A stretch of DNA of 42,343 nt from an uncultured Sphingopyxis sp. GTDB taxonomy: Bacteria; Pseudomonadota; Alphaproteobacteria; Sphingomonadales; Sphingomonadaceae. Positions 15,487 through 25,393 of this stretch are shown in pieces. The stretch's first letter is position 1; every line of letters begins with the position of its first letter. The stretch lies in the NCBI GenBank assembly GCA_937957805.1, contig CALFXW010000252.1, forward strand, positions 1 to 42,343, written 5' to 3'. The translations under genes were made by a program, and so were the position numbers. Below the pieces are notes generated by a model, which saw only the letters and a program-made list of their open reading frames with translations, was not told the DNA's origin and ran no database searches.

Positions 15487-16953
15487 CTACTGCGGCTGCG
15501 CATTGTCGTCATCCACATTTTGCGGTGTTTGGCGCACCACTGGCGGTGACGGCGGCGGGCGATAAGCGGGCGGTGGCGGCGGGGGTGGTGCCGCCGCCTC
15601 TGGCGCGCGATAGCTGGGTTGTGGCGGCGCGGGGCGCTCCACAACCGGCCGTTCCATCGCGGAGCGTTCCACCGGCGGACGATAGGCTGGCCGCGGCTGT
15701 TCCGCCTGTGGTTCGGGTGCGCGCCAAGTCGGGCGCGGGCTCGGTTCTGGCCGTGGGCGCGGTGCATAATCGCCCGAACGCCCGCCCGGCGCATTACCCC
15801 CAATCATGCCGGTGTCGGCAGGCGCATTTTCCTCCACCCGCTGCGGCGGCGGGCGATAACGCGGACGTTCCACCACCGGCGGCGAAGCGCGCGTCGGGGT
15901 GTCATCCATGCTGTTGGGGGCGGCGACCACCGATGGCGGCGGGGTGATTTCCACCATCGGGTCGCGGCTGGGCGGGGCGCGCCGTGCCGATGTATCCGCC
16001 GGGGGCGTGGGGCGCGGTGTCCATGTGCCGCGTTCGCCGCCAGCACCGCTCGGCCCGCCGATATAGCCGCCCGGTTCGGCCATAATCGGCCCATTGGGGT
16101 TGCCCGGTTCGGCGCTAGTGAGCGGCGGCGGGGTCGGCGCGGCGGGCGGCGGATTGCGGCGATTGCCACCACGCCAGCGACGGAAATGTTCATCGCCATC
16201 ATGCCGCCAGCGCCGTTCGCGGTAGCGCCGGTCATAATAATGCCGGTCATGATAATCGCGGTAATAGGGGTCGGAACGCCAGCCGCCCCACCCGTCGTTG
16301 AGGATGAAGCTGATCCCAAAACTGCTCGCCCAGCTCGACGCCCAATAGCTGTCCCAGCCGCCATAGCCGCTGTCATAATTGGCGGCATAGCGGCCATTGT
16401 CGCGGCGCGGGGTGGCGGCGGCCAATATTTCCTGCCCCCGTTCCCACAAGGTCGCCGCATCGCGCCGGTCGGCGGGATTATCACCATAGCCGATGATCTG
16501 CCCGCTATCGTCATGGACGCTGACCAATCGCCCCGCGCGATAGGCAAAGCTGTGGTTCCCCTGACGGATGAGGTAGGGCGCACCCTCCCCCGCCGCGAAG
16601 AAATATTGCACATCGCCGCCGGTCACTTGTTCGAGGATGAGTATTTCGCCATCCAGCCCGCGCCACAGCCAAGCATCATGCCCGGCAAAGCGAAAGCCAT
16701 AATCGGGCGGTGCGGAACCGATCGCCCCGGCAAAACCGTCTGCCGTGTCGATCAGCGCATAATCCGCTGTCCGGTCAGCAGGGCTCGCCGCAGGCGTCGG
16801 GTAAGCGGCGCTGCCGCCATAGTTGCCCGCAGCATCGGCGGGCACATAGACCACGCGTTCGCGCACCTGCGTCACACAGCCGCCGAGCGCCATCGCCAAC
16901 ATGGATGCGCCCAAATATCCCGCCACGCGCCGCTTTGCCAAAATGTCTACCAT
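15487..16953 (-). CDS. Proline-rich outer-envelope lipoprotein of unknown function
   Basis: 488 residues. A lipoprotein signal with lipobox ending LGGC (Cys ~26) predicts lipid anchoring. Residues ~65-170 form a compact domain (FAGHDAWLWRGLDGEILILE, GEGAPYLIRQGNHSFAYRAG, VHDDSGQIIGYG), followed by a Tyr/Arg/Asp-rich stretch (DPYYRDYHDRHYYDRRYRER). The last ~230 residues are low-complexity Pro/Arg/Ala with recurring YRPP and VERP motifs, as in proteins that cross or bind the cell wall. It is the first gene of a pair with the Ala-rich protein downstream. The combination suggests cell-envelope structure; the exact role is unknown. Confidence 0.7.
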   Translation of the reverse strand: MVDILAKRRVAGYLGASMLAMALGGCVTQVRERVVYVPADAAGNYGGSAAYPTPAASPADRTADYALIDTADGFAGAIGSAPPDYGFRFAGHDAWLWRGLDGEILILEQVTGGDVQYFFAAGEGAPYLIRQGNHSFAYRAGRLVSVHDDSGQIIGYGDNPADRRDAATLWERGQEILAAATPRRDNGRYAANYDSGYGGWDSYWASSWASSFGISFILNDGWGGWRSDPYYRDYHDRHYYDRRYRERRWRHDGDEHFRRWRGGNRRNPPPAAPTPPPLTSAEPGNPNGPIMAEPGGYIGGPSGAGGERGTWTPRPTPPADTSARRAPPSRDPMVEITPPPSVVAAPNSMDDTPTRASPPVVERPRYRPPPQRVEENAPADTGMIGGNAPGGRSGDYAPRPRPEPSPRPTWRAPEPQAEQPRPAYRPPVERSAMERPVVERPAPPQPSYRAPEAAAPPPPPPPAYRPPPSPPVVRQTPQNVDDDNAQPQ

Positions 16954-17047
16954 CGCCTTTGCCCCAGTCAGAGTCGCGCATCGCGCCTGTGCTGCATATT
17001 TTCACGGCGCGGCTGCATGGCGCATGAATGATATATAGGGTGATGGT

Positions 17048-20000
17048 TCAGTTGCGTTCCATGTCGCGGCGCATCACCCCCGTGATGGTGAGGATGGTGA
17101 GCGAGGTGACGATCCAGCCCAGCATTTCATAGAGGATTTTGAGCCAGCGCCAGATGTTGTAACTGCCCACCGCTTCATTTTCCTCCCGGATCGAACAGCG
17201 GCTTTCCTGATCGAGGTCGAGCACGGGGATGAACACATCCATCGCATATTGCCAGCTCGACACGCCAAGGTTGCAAAAGGTCGCGCGGCCATAGACCACA
17301 TCGCCCGGTATCGACCCCGGGCCGGCAGGCGCAGGTGTCGGGACATCCACGCCATAGTTGGTGGCAAGCACCAGCGCGATATGGGGTTCTGGCGTGCCAT
17401 CCGCCGCACGCAATGCGTCCCAGTTGGTCGTGAGCGAAATGGCGGAGCCAGTGCGCGCCATATGCGTGCCTAACGCCCCGACGGCTATAAAGGCCAGAAA
17501 TGTCACAATCGCATGCGGTGCCGACAGCCCATATTTGAAACCTGCTCGGAAGAGGAGGGCACCGAAAAGCAACAGCCAAGGCGCAGCCAATACCACCAAA
17601 GCAGTGACGGCGCTGCCAATCAGCAACAACGCTCGCCAATCATCCAGTGCAAAGGGCTGGGGCCAGCGCAGATAATATGCCGCCAATACTGCGGCTGCGG
17701 ACAGGATAATGCCCAAGAGCATATATGGTGCGGCGCGCGCCGCCCGCCCTTTGCCCGCATCCGCCGCCGCATTACCCCGACTACCCCACAACCGGATCCT
17801 TTGCGCGAATATCTTTGCCTCAATATCTTTGCGTTCGGCCATCAAATCGCGACTGGCTGCCATCTCCCCCGCGCGCATATAGGCATTGGCGAAAACATCC
17901 CAAGTCTGCGGGACAAAATCCTCCTCACAAACATCTTCATGCCCCCGCCAGCGAGCAGGCAAAGATTTCTGCCGTAACCAATTCAGCAAACCCGCTTTGA
18001 CGGGTAGCTGGACAAATTGATATTTCAACCAATCGGCACGCGAACGCGCAGCGGAAATGCCTTTGGTATCGGTTACATTGCTTTCAAATGTTGGTGTCAA
18101 TGATTTTGCAAGTGGCCACGCGTCAGGCGTGCCCTCGACATCAGCTTCCCGGCCAGATGGTTCAGGCGCCTCTGACTTATTTGGGCTATCATCGCCTAGT
18201 GGCTTAGCGGCATCCCCCGCCGGTTCAACATCACTGCAATAGAGGCCGGATAGGTGGAGCAATATGTGGGGAGCAAGATTCCACCCCCGTCCATAATCGT
18301 CGTCCAGCAGGCCGCACTTAAATTGTTCGAGGCGGATCGCCACTGGCAGATTTTGTACCGGCACTTGCGCGCCGACGACGGGCGTACTCGCGGGCTGCAT
18401 CGATCCGGATTCAACCGGGCCGGGGGTGAATAGCTGACCCAATTCCTGTGAAAGGGGTTCGGGGCTGCCAAAATCGAATAACTCAATGCCATCTGGTGCC
18501 GCAATCGGCAGACCGCGCTTTGGTGATGGGGGTGGCGTCTCTTTGAGCGCCGCCTTGGCCAGGTCAAACAACATTTCGACCCAGCCAGATGCACCCAGCG
18601 CAAACAGAGCGTTAAAAATATGTCCGCCATAAACCACGGTCGCATAATATCCGATCCGACCGTCATCCAATATTTTGCGATCCAGACCACCCAATGGCAA
18701 GTTTTGCAAAATTTCTTCTGGGGGTGTTCGAGGGGCTGAATCGTCCACCACCGCATCCGGATCACCGCGAACGACGGCATCGGCGCCAACATCACGGACC
18801 AGTCGAAAACTGCCCTCATCCCCTTTAAGCGTGGCGCAGAAGAAAGTGAGATAGTTGCGTTCGGCCTCTTCGCTCAACAAATGAAAGCGACTGCTGTCTG
18901 CGGTGGCTGCGTAAATGGATTGATTGTCGCCCCCCAACAGGATTGCGCGCTGGCTACGCGCATCAAACAGGAAACGCTCCCGCCAAGCAGGTTCCGTATC
19001 GCCATCATCGCCACCTTCGGAATGCAGAATGTCGATGGTCAGATAATCGTCCAGAAAATCGAGCTGCCGAACCTCTACCCCGCTGATATTTTTGTCTCCC
19101 AGCGCATCGACAATCGCGCGATTAACTTGGGCAGATGCCGGCGCATCCCCTTGGCCAACTGGTGGCGCCAGGGGTGCAAAAACCTTAGATTGGGTCCAAT
19201 GGCAGTCCTTCACTTCTAAACGACCCTGCACCGCAGTGCCGACCAGCGACAATATGTCGGGGAAATCATCCGAACTTTGCAGCGCGCCACGCAGCGAGGC
19301 GGAATATTGCAAAGTGTCGATTGTAAATTCGCAGCGGGCGATGGCCAATTTGCTGGCAATCCGGCTATCCTCCATCCGCATTGCGCCGCGGATAGTCATT
19401 GCCGCCATCCCGCCGATGATGCCTTGCCGTGCCGGCGCACCGATGCACACATCCCCGTCGACTACCAATTGCGACAGGTCGATAGCGGTTGGGATTGCAT
19501 GGTTGTTACGCAAAGCGTCAATCGACCTGCATTCGATTTTAACCGACCGTCCGATGCGCGAACTGGTAAGCCGCAGACTGCCGCTCAGTTCGACATTGGC
19601 TCCGATGGTCAAACCCCTGCCAACATCGCCTTTTTCCAAACGCAGTGCGCTTGACCAGATGATATCCTGAAACCCAACGGCGCTAAGGCGGCAATTATCG
19701 ATGGTGACACCGTCACCAACCACTGTATTCTGGAGGTTAAGGACGCAGAAATTAGGCAAATAATTACTGGCATAGCCCAGTCTGTCGCGCACAAACGCGC
19801 TCTCCATCGGCACCAGCGACGGCACCGCATCAGCGCCATTTGCCACATCCCCCAGATAGGAAATCTGCAGGCTGCTCCCGACCTTGGTGCTGGTAAGGTC
19901 GATGGCACCCAATATGGCCGCTTCATGGGCGGGATTGGCCCCACCGCCATAGGCACCGAGCCAGATTGAATCGCTAATCTCTGCATTGGTTATGGTGATA

Positions 20001-21208
20001 GCCGTATTTATCAGCAAGTTGGCACTTGGTTCCCCAAAGCTACCGCCGCCCGCATGCTGTACGATATTGTCGATCCATAAGTAACGCGCGCGCAGCCCCA
20101 ACAGATGCATTCGGCCCAGCACCACATTGACCGAAAAATCACTTCTGAGCCGATGCAACGTGCTTGCATGCTGCCCCAATGCGGCCGAATCACAAAATCC
20201 AACAATCCCGCCCACCGATGCTGTTTGCATTTCGACGGCGTCCTGCCCCTCCATCGCAATCAGGCGGCAGTCCTGAACCCAAACATCCTCCTCAACACGC
20301 GCATAGCTCAGGAGACAGCCGCCAATGCACAGGCTGCGCACCAGTTGCACCGATCCGGTTATGATCGCGCCGCGCAATGTCAGCGCATGGAGCAATGTCT
20401 GCGCCTCTGGGTCAAAAGGGTCGCGATCATCGGGCATACGCACAAAACGCGCACCGCGAACTGCCACATTGCCATCGATGGTGGCGTTAGCAAAGCTGGC
20501 AACGCACATCGGGAGCGCGCGGTCCGGACGTGGCGTTTCTACGGCTTGCGGTTCAAAATCAGCGCCGATGATATTGGCCAACTTATCCGCTTTGCGCACA
20601 AAACTATTGCCCGCGAAGGGCCAAAGTTCATCCAGTTCGGCGTTGGTATAAGGCCCCTCGCCCGCCGCGCCCTGTGGCGCGACATAGGGTTCCACCCACG
20701 ACAGGTTGAGCGGCCCGCGAATATCCGCGTCAGACCCGTTCAGTGCCGAAAATCGCGATCCTTGCAGCGACAAGGCGGCAACCGAAATCGCCCGCAGGTC
20801 GAGCGCGCCGTCAAAATCGCAATATTCGAGGAGGATGGGCGGCATCACGACCCCGCCCTGCCCGGTCAGCCCATGGAGGTTGAGGTCGCCCAATATCCGC
20901 ACACGGTCAACGGGCGCCCCCCCTGCAAGGCTTGGGGGGCGAATACGCAGACCCGACGGGGGAATGGCGACCGGTCGCCATTCGCTTGCCTGACGCGGCT
21001 GGCGACGTTCGAACGCAAAGCCGAGCAATATGGCGCGTATTATTTCGGCACGGATATGCCCGGCCGCCAATATTGTTTTGGCCGCGCGCCCCTTTGTCTG
21101 TTTGGCATCTGCGTCCGATGCTGGCCAGAAATCGCGGCCCTCCTCTATCGCGTCGATCAGGCCACGTTCGGCACCGCTCAATTCCTGCCAGCCATATGCC
21201 CGCGCCAT
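17048..21208 (-). CDS. Giant beta-helix membrane protein ('membrane-associated oxidoreductase'-like), 1386 residues
   Basis: The N-terminal helical segment (LSGAERGLIDAIEEG, HIRAEIIRAILLG) is followed by ~600 residues of short strands with spaced D-L/L-x-L units (RILGDLNLHG, FDGALDLRAISVAALSLQGS, DADIRGPLNLS), as in pentapeptide-like right-handed beta-helices. An unusual middle segment (~720-960) includes NYLTFFCATLKGDEGSF. A helical motif MRAGEMAASRDLMAERKDIE precedes three membrane helices (~1160-1180, 1193-1220, 1231-1250). After a loop with SSWQYAMDVFIPVLDLDQES comes a last helix (~1357-1378) ending GVMRRD. The C-terminal half matches, from memory, a family often labelled 'membrane-associated oxidoreductase', but I see no redox motif. 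ATG 21208 has GGGGGGA upstream. It is divergent from uvrA with ~100 bp between them. Confidence 0.75.
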   Translation of the reverse strand: MARAYGWQELSGAERGLIDAIEEGRDFWPASDADAKQTKGRAAKTILAAGHIRAEIIRAILLGFAFERRQPRQASEWRPVAIPPSGLRIRPPSLAGGAPVDRVRILGDLNLHGLTGQGGVVMPPILLEYCDFDGALDLRAISVAALSLQGSRFSALNGSDADIRGPLNLSWVEPYVAPQGAAGEGPYTNAELDELWPFAGNSFVRKADKLANIIGADFEPQAVETPRPDRALPMCVASFANATIDGNVAVRGARFVRMPDDRDPFDPEAQTLLHALTLRGAIITGSVQLVRSLCIGGCLLSYARVEEDVWVQDCRLIAMEGQDAVEMQTASVGGIVGFCDSAALGQHASTLHRLRSDFSVNVVLGRMHLLGLRARYLWIDNIVQHAGGGSFGEPSANLLINTAITITNAEISDSIWLGAYGGGANPAHEAAILGAIDLTSTKVGSSLQISYLGDVANGADAVPSLVPMESAFVRDRLGYASNYLPNFCVLNLQNTVVGDGVTIDNCRLSAVGFQDIIWSSALRLEKGDVGRGLTIGANVELSGSLRLTSSRIGRSVKIECRSIDALRNNHAIPTAIDLSQLVVDGDVCIGAPARQGIIGGMAAMTIRGAMRMEDSRIASKLAIARCEFTIDTLQYSASLRGALQSSDDFPDILSLVGTAVQGRLEVKDCHWTQSKVFAPLAPPVGQGDAPASAQVNRAIVDALGDKNISGVEVRQLDFLDDYLTIDILHSEGGDDGDTEPAWRERFLFDARSQRAILLGGDNQSIYAATADSSRFHLLSEEAERNYLTFFCATLKGDEGSFRLVRDVGADAVVRGDPDAVVDDSAPRTPPEEILQNLPLGGLDRKILDDGRIGYYATVVYGGHIFNALFALGASGWVEMLFDLAKAALKETPPPSPKRGLPIAAPDGIELFDFGSPEPLSQELGQLFTPGPVESGSMQPASTPVVGAQVPVQNLPVAIRLEQFKCGLLDDDYGRGWNLAPHILLHLSGLYCSDVEPAGDAAKPLGDDSPNKSEAPEPSGREADVEGTPDAWPLAKSLTPTFESNVTDTKGISAARSRADWLKYQFVQLPVKAGLLNWLRQKSLPARWRGHEDVCEEDFVPQTWDVFANAYMRAGEMAASRDLMAERKDIEAKIFAQRIRLWGSRGNAAADAGKGRAARAAPYMLLGIILSAAAVLAAYYLRWPQPFALDDWRALLLIGSAVTALVVLAAPWLLLFGALLFRAGFKYGLSAPHAIVTFLAFIAVGALGTHMARTGSAISLTTNWDALRAADGTPEPHIALVLATNYGVDVPTPAPAGPGSIPGDVVYGRATFCNLGVSSWQYAMDVFIPVLDLDQESRCSIREENEAVGSYNIWRWLKILYEMLGWIVTSLTILTITGVMRRDMERN

Positions 21209-21286
21209 GATTCCCCCCAACAGCTACGCCCGATCAATGTGCGGATTATTGCGGGGAGCGCAAGCGCCAATGGGCTTGCCATTTTT

Positions 21287-21301
21287 GAACAAATGTGGAA
21301 C
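21287..21301. promoter_or_regulatory. LexA (SOS) box before uvrA
   Basis: GAAC at 21287-21290, seven bases, then GAAC at 21298-21301: the alphaproteobacterial LexA operator GAAC-N7-GAAC exactly. It ends ten bases before the chosen uvrA start, so bound LexA would block uvrA transcription until DNA damage. It lies in the region shared with the divergent giant membrane protein, which could also be affected. Confidence 0.8.
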
Positions 21302-21310
21302 GTGGGCGAT

Positions 21311-24300
21311 ATGGCATTGACGCATATAAAGGTGCGCGGGGCGCGCGAGCATAATCTGAAAGCGATTGATATCGACCTGCCGCGCGATGCGCTGGTGGTC
21401 ATCACCGGCCTGTCGGGTTCGGGTAAATCCAGCCTCGCCTTTGATACAATTTATGCAGAGGGGCAGCGGCGATACGTCGAATCGCTGTCGGCCTATGCGC
21501 GCCAGTTTCTGGAAATGATGCACAAGCCCGATGTCGAACATATCGACGGGCTGTCGCCTGCCATTTCCATCGAACAGAAAACCACCAGCCGCAACCCGCG
21601 TTCGACCGTCGCCACCGTCACCGAAATATATGATTATATGCGCCTGCTTTGGGCGCGGGCGGGCACGCCATTTTCACCCGCGACCGGCCTGCCGATTACC
21701 GCCCAAACCGTCAGCCAGATGGTGGACCGGGTGCTCGCCCTCCCGGATGGCACGCGCGCCTTGTTGCTCGCGCCCGTGGTGCGCGCGCGCAAGGGTGAAT
21801 ATCGCAAGGAATTGGCGCTCTGGCAAAAGGATGGGTTCACTCGCGTGCGCATCGACGGGACGGTCATGGCGATGGAGGATGCGCCCGCGCTCGACAAAAA
21901 ATTGCGTCACGACATTGAATTGGTCATCGACCGGATCATCGTTCGCCATGGCGATGGGGCGGAGGGTCTGGCCGCCCGGCTGGCCGATAGTTTTGAAACC
22001 GCGCTCAAGCTGGCCGACGGCCTCGCCTATGTCGATCTGGTCGATGGGCCGGTTCCGGGGCGGGAGGCGGAGGCGACTAGCGGCAGCGGCGCGATGAAGG
22101 GGACGGGGCTTCCCGCCAACCGGATTATCTTTAGCGAAAAATTCGCCTGTCCCGTATCGGGCTTTACCATCGCCGAAATCGAACCGCGCCTGTTCAGCTT
22201 CAACGCGCCGCAGGGGGCGTGCCCGGCCTGCGATGGGCTGGGCGAGCGGTTGGAATTCGACGCCGACCTGATCGTCCCCAACACTGCCTTGTCGATAAAG
22301 CAGGGCGCGGTGGTGCCATGGGCCAAATCCAACCCGCCCAGTCCCTATTATATGCAGGTGCTCGCCAGCATTGCGCGGGCTTATGATTTTGCGCTTGAAA
22401 CCCCGTGGCGCGAACTGGGGGCAGAGATACAGGACATCATCCTCCACGGCACAAAGGGGCAGCCGGTCGCCCTCACCTTTCAGGACGGGCGCAAATCCTA
22501 TAGCGTGACCAAGGCTTTTGAGGGGGTGGTCGGTAATTTGAACCGCCGCTTTGCCCAGACCGAAAGCGCCTGGATGCGCGAAGAATTGGGCAAGTTTCAA
22601 CAACCCCACCCCTGCGATAATTGCAGCGGCGCGCGGCTCAAGCCCGAAGCGCTGGCGGTCAAAATCGCGGGGGAGGATATTTCCAAATCTGCCCGGCGCA
22701 GCGTCCATGACGCGCATATCTGGTTCCGCGCGTTGGCAGAGGGGGATGCGCTGAGCGCACAGCAACGCCAAATCGCTGCCCCCATCCTGAAAGAGATAAT
22801 CGAGCGGTTGGGCTTCCTCGACAATGTCGGTTTGGACTACCTCAACCTCGACCGCACGTCGGGCACATTGTCGGGCGGGGAATCACAGCGCATACGCCTT
22901 GCCAGCCAGATCGGGTCGGGATTGTCAGGGGTGCTCTATGTGCTCGACGAACCATCGATCGGCCTCCACCAACGCGACAATGAACGTTTACTAACCACGC
23001 TGCGTCGCCTGCGCGACCTCGGCAATAGCGTCATCGTCGTTGAACATGACGAAGATTCGATCCGCGCCGCCGATTATGTCGTGGATATGGGGCCGGGCGC
23101 GGGTGTCCATGGCGGGCAGGTTGTGGCCGCTGGCACACTCAGCGACGTGTTGGCGTGCAGGGACAGCCTGACCGCCGATTATCTGACCGGGCGGCGCAAA
23201 ATCCCGCTGCCCGACGAACGGCGGGTCGCGGCAAAGGGGGACGGGACGCAAATCCGCACCCGCGCCAAACCGGCCAAGGCTCCCACCAAAAAGCAACTGC
23301 AATTGCTGGCGCAACAGGGCAAGTTCATCGAGCTAAAGGGTGCCCGCGCCAATAATCTGTGCAATGTCGATCTGGCCATTCCCATTGGCACCTTCACCTG
23401 CATCACCGGGGTTTCGGGTTCGGGCAAGTCGAGCTTGATTATCGACACATTGCAGGCGGCGGCATCGCGCGCGTTGAACGGTGCGCGGTTGGTGGCGGGC
23501 GCGCATGACAGCCTGAGCGGGCTGGAACATTTCGACAAGGTAATCGACATCGACCAGTCGCCCATTGGCCGCACCCCGCGATCCAACCCGGCGACCTATA
23601 CCGGGGCCTTTACCACCATCCGCGACTGGTTTGCCGGCCTGCCCGAAGCGGCGGCGCGCGGGTATAAGCCGGGGCGTTTTTCCTTTAACGTCAAGGGCGG
23701 GCGGTGTGAGGCGTGTCAGGGTGATGGCCTCATCAAAATCGAGATGCACTTTCTGCCCGATGTTTATGTCACCTGCGAACAATGCGGCGGGCAACGGTAT
23801 AACCGCGAAACTTTGGAGGTGAAGTTCAAGGGCAAATCCATCGCCGACGTGCTCGACATGACGGTGGAGGATGCGACGCTATTTTTCAAAGCCGTCCCCG
23901 CCATCCGCGACAAAATGGCGATGCTGGAGGAGGTGGGGCTTGGCTATCTAAAGGTCGGGCAGCAGGCGACAACCCTGTCGGGGGGGGAGGCGCAGCGCGT
24001 CAAATTGTCCAAGGAATTGTCGCGCCGCGCGACTGGCAACACGCTCTACATCCTCGACGAACCGACGACCGGCCTCCATTTTGAGGATGTGCGCAAATTG
24101 CTCGACGTGCTGCATACGCTGGTCGAACAGGGCAATAGCGTCGTGGTTATCGAACATAATCTCGACGTCATCAAAACCGCCGACTGGATTGTCGATCTGG
24201 GGCCGGAGGGCGGGGTAAAGGGCGGCGAAATCGTCGCCGCTGGCACGCCGGAGGAGGTGGCGGAAAATCCGCGCAGCTTTACCGGCCAATATCTAAAGCC

Positions 24301-24316
24301 ATTGTTGGCGCGGTAA
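21311..24316 (+). CDS. uvrA: Excinuclease ABC subunit A
   Basis: 1001 residues. UvrA is the damage-recognition ATPase of nucleotide excision repair and loads UvrB. Two ABC-type ATPase halves are visible. Half 1 has Walker A GLSGSGKSS (~32-40) and signature LSGGESQRI; half 2 has GVSGSGKSS and LSGGEAQRV. Zinc-binding Cys pairs occur (CPACDGLGERL, CDNCSGARL, CEACQGDGL ... CEQCGGQRY). The frame stays open far upstream to 20105, but that extension is only the mirror of the giant gene. ATG 21311 (MALTHIKVRGAREHNL) fits the family. An ATG at 21293 is in frame but lies inside the LexA box. Its stop is two bases from that of the convergent CoA-transferase gene. Confidence 0.96.
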   Translation: MALTHIKVRGAREHNLKAIDIDLPRDALVVITGLSGSGKSSLAFDTIYAEGQRRYVESLSAYARQFLEMMHKPDVEHIDGLSPAISIEQKTTSRNPRSTVATVTEIYDYMRLLWARAGTPFSPATGLPITAQTVSQMVDRVLALPDGTRALLLAPVVRARKGEYRKELALWQKDGFTRVRIDGTVMAMEDAPALDKKLRHDIELVIDRIIVRHGDGAEGLAARLADSFETALKLADGLAYVDLVDGPVPGREAEATSGSGAMKGTGLPANRIIFSEKFACPVSGFTIAEIEPRLFSFNAPQGACPACDGLGERLEFDADLIVPNTALSIKQGAVVPWAKSNPPSPYYMQVLASIARAYDFALETPWRELGAEIQDIILHGTKGQPVALTFQDGRKSYSVTKAFEGVVGNLNRRFAQTESAWMREELGKFQQPHPCDNCSGARLKPEALAVKIAGEDISKSARRSVHDAHIWFRALAEGDALSAQQRQIAAPILKEIIERLGFLDNVGLDYLNLDRTSGTLSGGESQRIRLASQIGSGLSGVLYVLDEPSIGLHQRDNERLLTTLRRLRDLGNSVIVVEHDEDSIRAADYVVDMGPGAGVHGGQVVAAGTLSDVLACRDSLTADYLTGRRKIPLPDERRVAAKGDGTQIRTRAKPAKAPTKKQLQLLAQQGKFIELKGARANNLCNVDLAIPIGTFTCITGVSGSGKSSLIIDTLQAAASRALNGARLVAGAHDSLSGLEHFDKVIDIDQSPIGRTPRSNPATYTGAFTTIRDWFAGLPEAAARGYKPGRFSFNVKGGRCEACQGDGLIKIEMHFLPDVYVTCEQCGGQRYNRETLEVKFKGKSIADVLDMTVEDATLFFKAVPAIRDKMAMLEEVGLGYLKVGQQATTLSGGEAQRVKLSKELSRRATGNTLYILDEPTTGLHFEDVRKLLDVLHTLVEQGNSVVVIEHNLDVIKTADWIVDLGPEGGVKGGEIVAAGTPEEVAENPRSFTGQYLKPLLAR

Positions 24317-24318
24317 GC

Positions 24319-25389
24319 TCACGCTGGCGGTTCGCTGGCTTCCCATGCCGCATCGTCGGCAAAGCGGATGGCGGGCGCAATATGGTGCCCGCTGGGCGTC
24401 GCCTGCCACAGGTTGCGCGCGGCGACATGGTCGGTCGCCAGTGCCTCAGCAAAATTGAGCACGGGCGCAAAGGCAATGTCGCGTCCGGCAAACCAATTTG
24501 CCCATTCGGCGCGGGTTTTTTCCGCGAATATCCCGCGCAAAAAGGTGATAAGTTCGCCCTGCTCCCCCGCCGACCGTGCCGCTTGGGGGACAAGGTCGGC
24601 GCGCCCCAGCGCGGTCAGCAGATTTTCGGCAAATTTCATCTCCCGCCCGCCAAGGACGATGTGCGCGCCATCGCGCGTCCGGTAAATCTGGTAGAATGCC
24701 GCACCGCCCAAGGAGCGTTGGCGCGCCGATTGCGGGGCTGCGCCGCCCGCTATCGCATCCCCTGCGGTATGCGCGCACCATGGCAGAAGGCTGTCGAACA
24801 TGGCGATGTCGATGGCATCACCCTTGCCCGTCCGTTCGCGCGCGAACAACGCCATCAGCACCGCCGACAATCCGGTGAGGCCCGCCGCCATATCGCTCGC
24901 CGCGACGCCGGGCACCACCGGCGCGCCATCCGCCCCGTCATTGACGGCGAGGAAACCGCTCAACGCCTGCACCGTCAGATCATGCGCGGGGTGGTGCGCG
25001 AGCGGGCCATGCTGGCCAAAGGCGGAAATCGAACAATAGATGATCCGCGGGTTGCGCGCCCGCACCGCATCCACGCCAAAGCCCAGCCGCGCCATGACAC
25101 CGGGGCGGAATCCCTCCAGAAAAACATCGGCATCATCAACCAGCGCCCACAGCGCATCGCGCCCCGCCGCTTCTTTGAGGTTCAATCGCCGCGCCGATTT
25201 GCCGCGATTGAGGTTGCGGAACCAGACGCTATGCCCGCCCTCGAACGGGGCTTCGCCGCGCGCCGGGTCGCCAGCGGGCGGCTCCACCTTTATCACCTCT
25301 GCCCCCTGATCGGCCAACATGCCGCCCAGCATCGGCCCGGGCAAAAATTGCGTCAGGTCGATGACTTTTATCCCGCTAAGCTTGCCCAT
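24319..25389 (-). CDS. CaiB/BaiF family CoA-transferase (family III)
   Basis: 356 residues from ATG 25389. Family III CoA-transferases move CoA between organic acids by way of an Asp-linked anhydride. The typical N-terminus is present (GIKVIDLTQFLPGPMLGGML, DQGAEVIKVEPP), as are FRNLNRGKSARRLNL, GVDAVRARNPRIIYCSISAF and GDAIDIAMFDSLLPW. The 'FGQHGPLAHHPAHDLTVQAL' region and the racemase-like C-terminus suggest the alpha-methylacyl-CoA racemase branch, but substrate cannot be set from sequence. The longer open frame (to 25614) reads through the phosphatase gene and lacks family character. The start lies four bases after the stop of the upstream phosphatase, so translation is probably coupled. 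Confidence 0.85.
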   Translation of the reverse strand: MGKLSGIKVIDLTQFLPGPMLGGMLADQGAEVIKVEPPAGDPARGEAPFEGGHSVWFRNLNRGKSARRLNLKEAAGRDALWALVDDADVFLEGFRPGVMARLGFGVDAVRARNPRIIYCSISAFGQHGPLAHHPAHDLTVQALSGFLAVNDGADGAPVVPGVAASDMAAGLTGLSAVLMALFARERTGKGDAIDIAMFDSLLPWCAHTAGDAIAGGAAPQSARQRSLGGAAFYQIYRTRDGAHIVLGGREMKFAENLLTALGRADLVPQAARSAGEQGELITFLRGIFAEKTRAEWANWFAGRDIAFAPVLNFAEALATDHVAARNLWQATPSGHHIAPAIRFADDAAWEASEPPA

Positions 25390-25393
25390 CGCC

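Noticed and set aside
20105..21310. An N-terminal extension of UvrA of ~400 residues
   Set aside because: The region is the antisense of the giant membrane protein gene. UvrA family N-terminus and the LexA box both fix the start near 21311.
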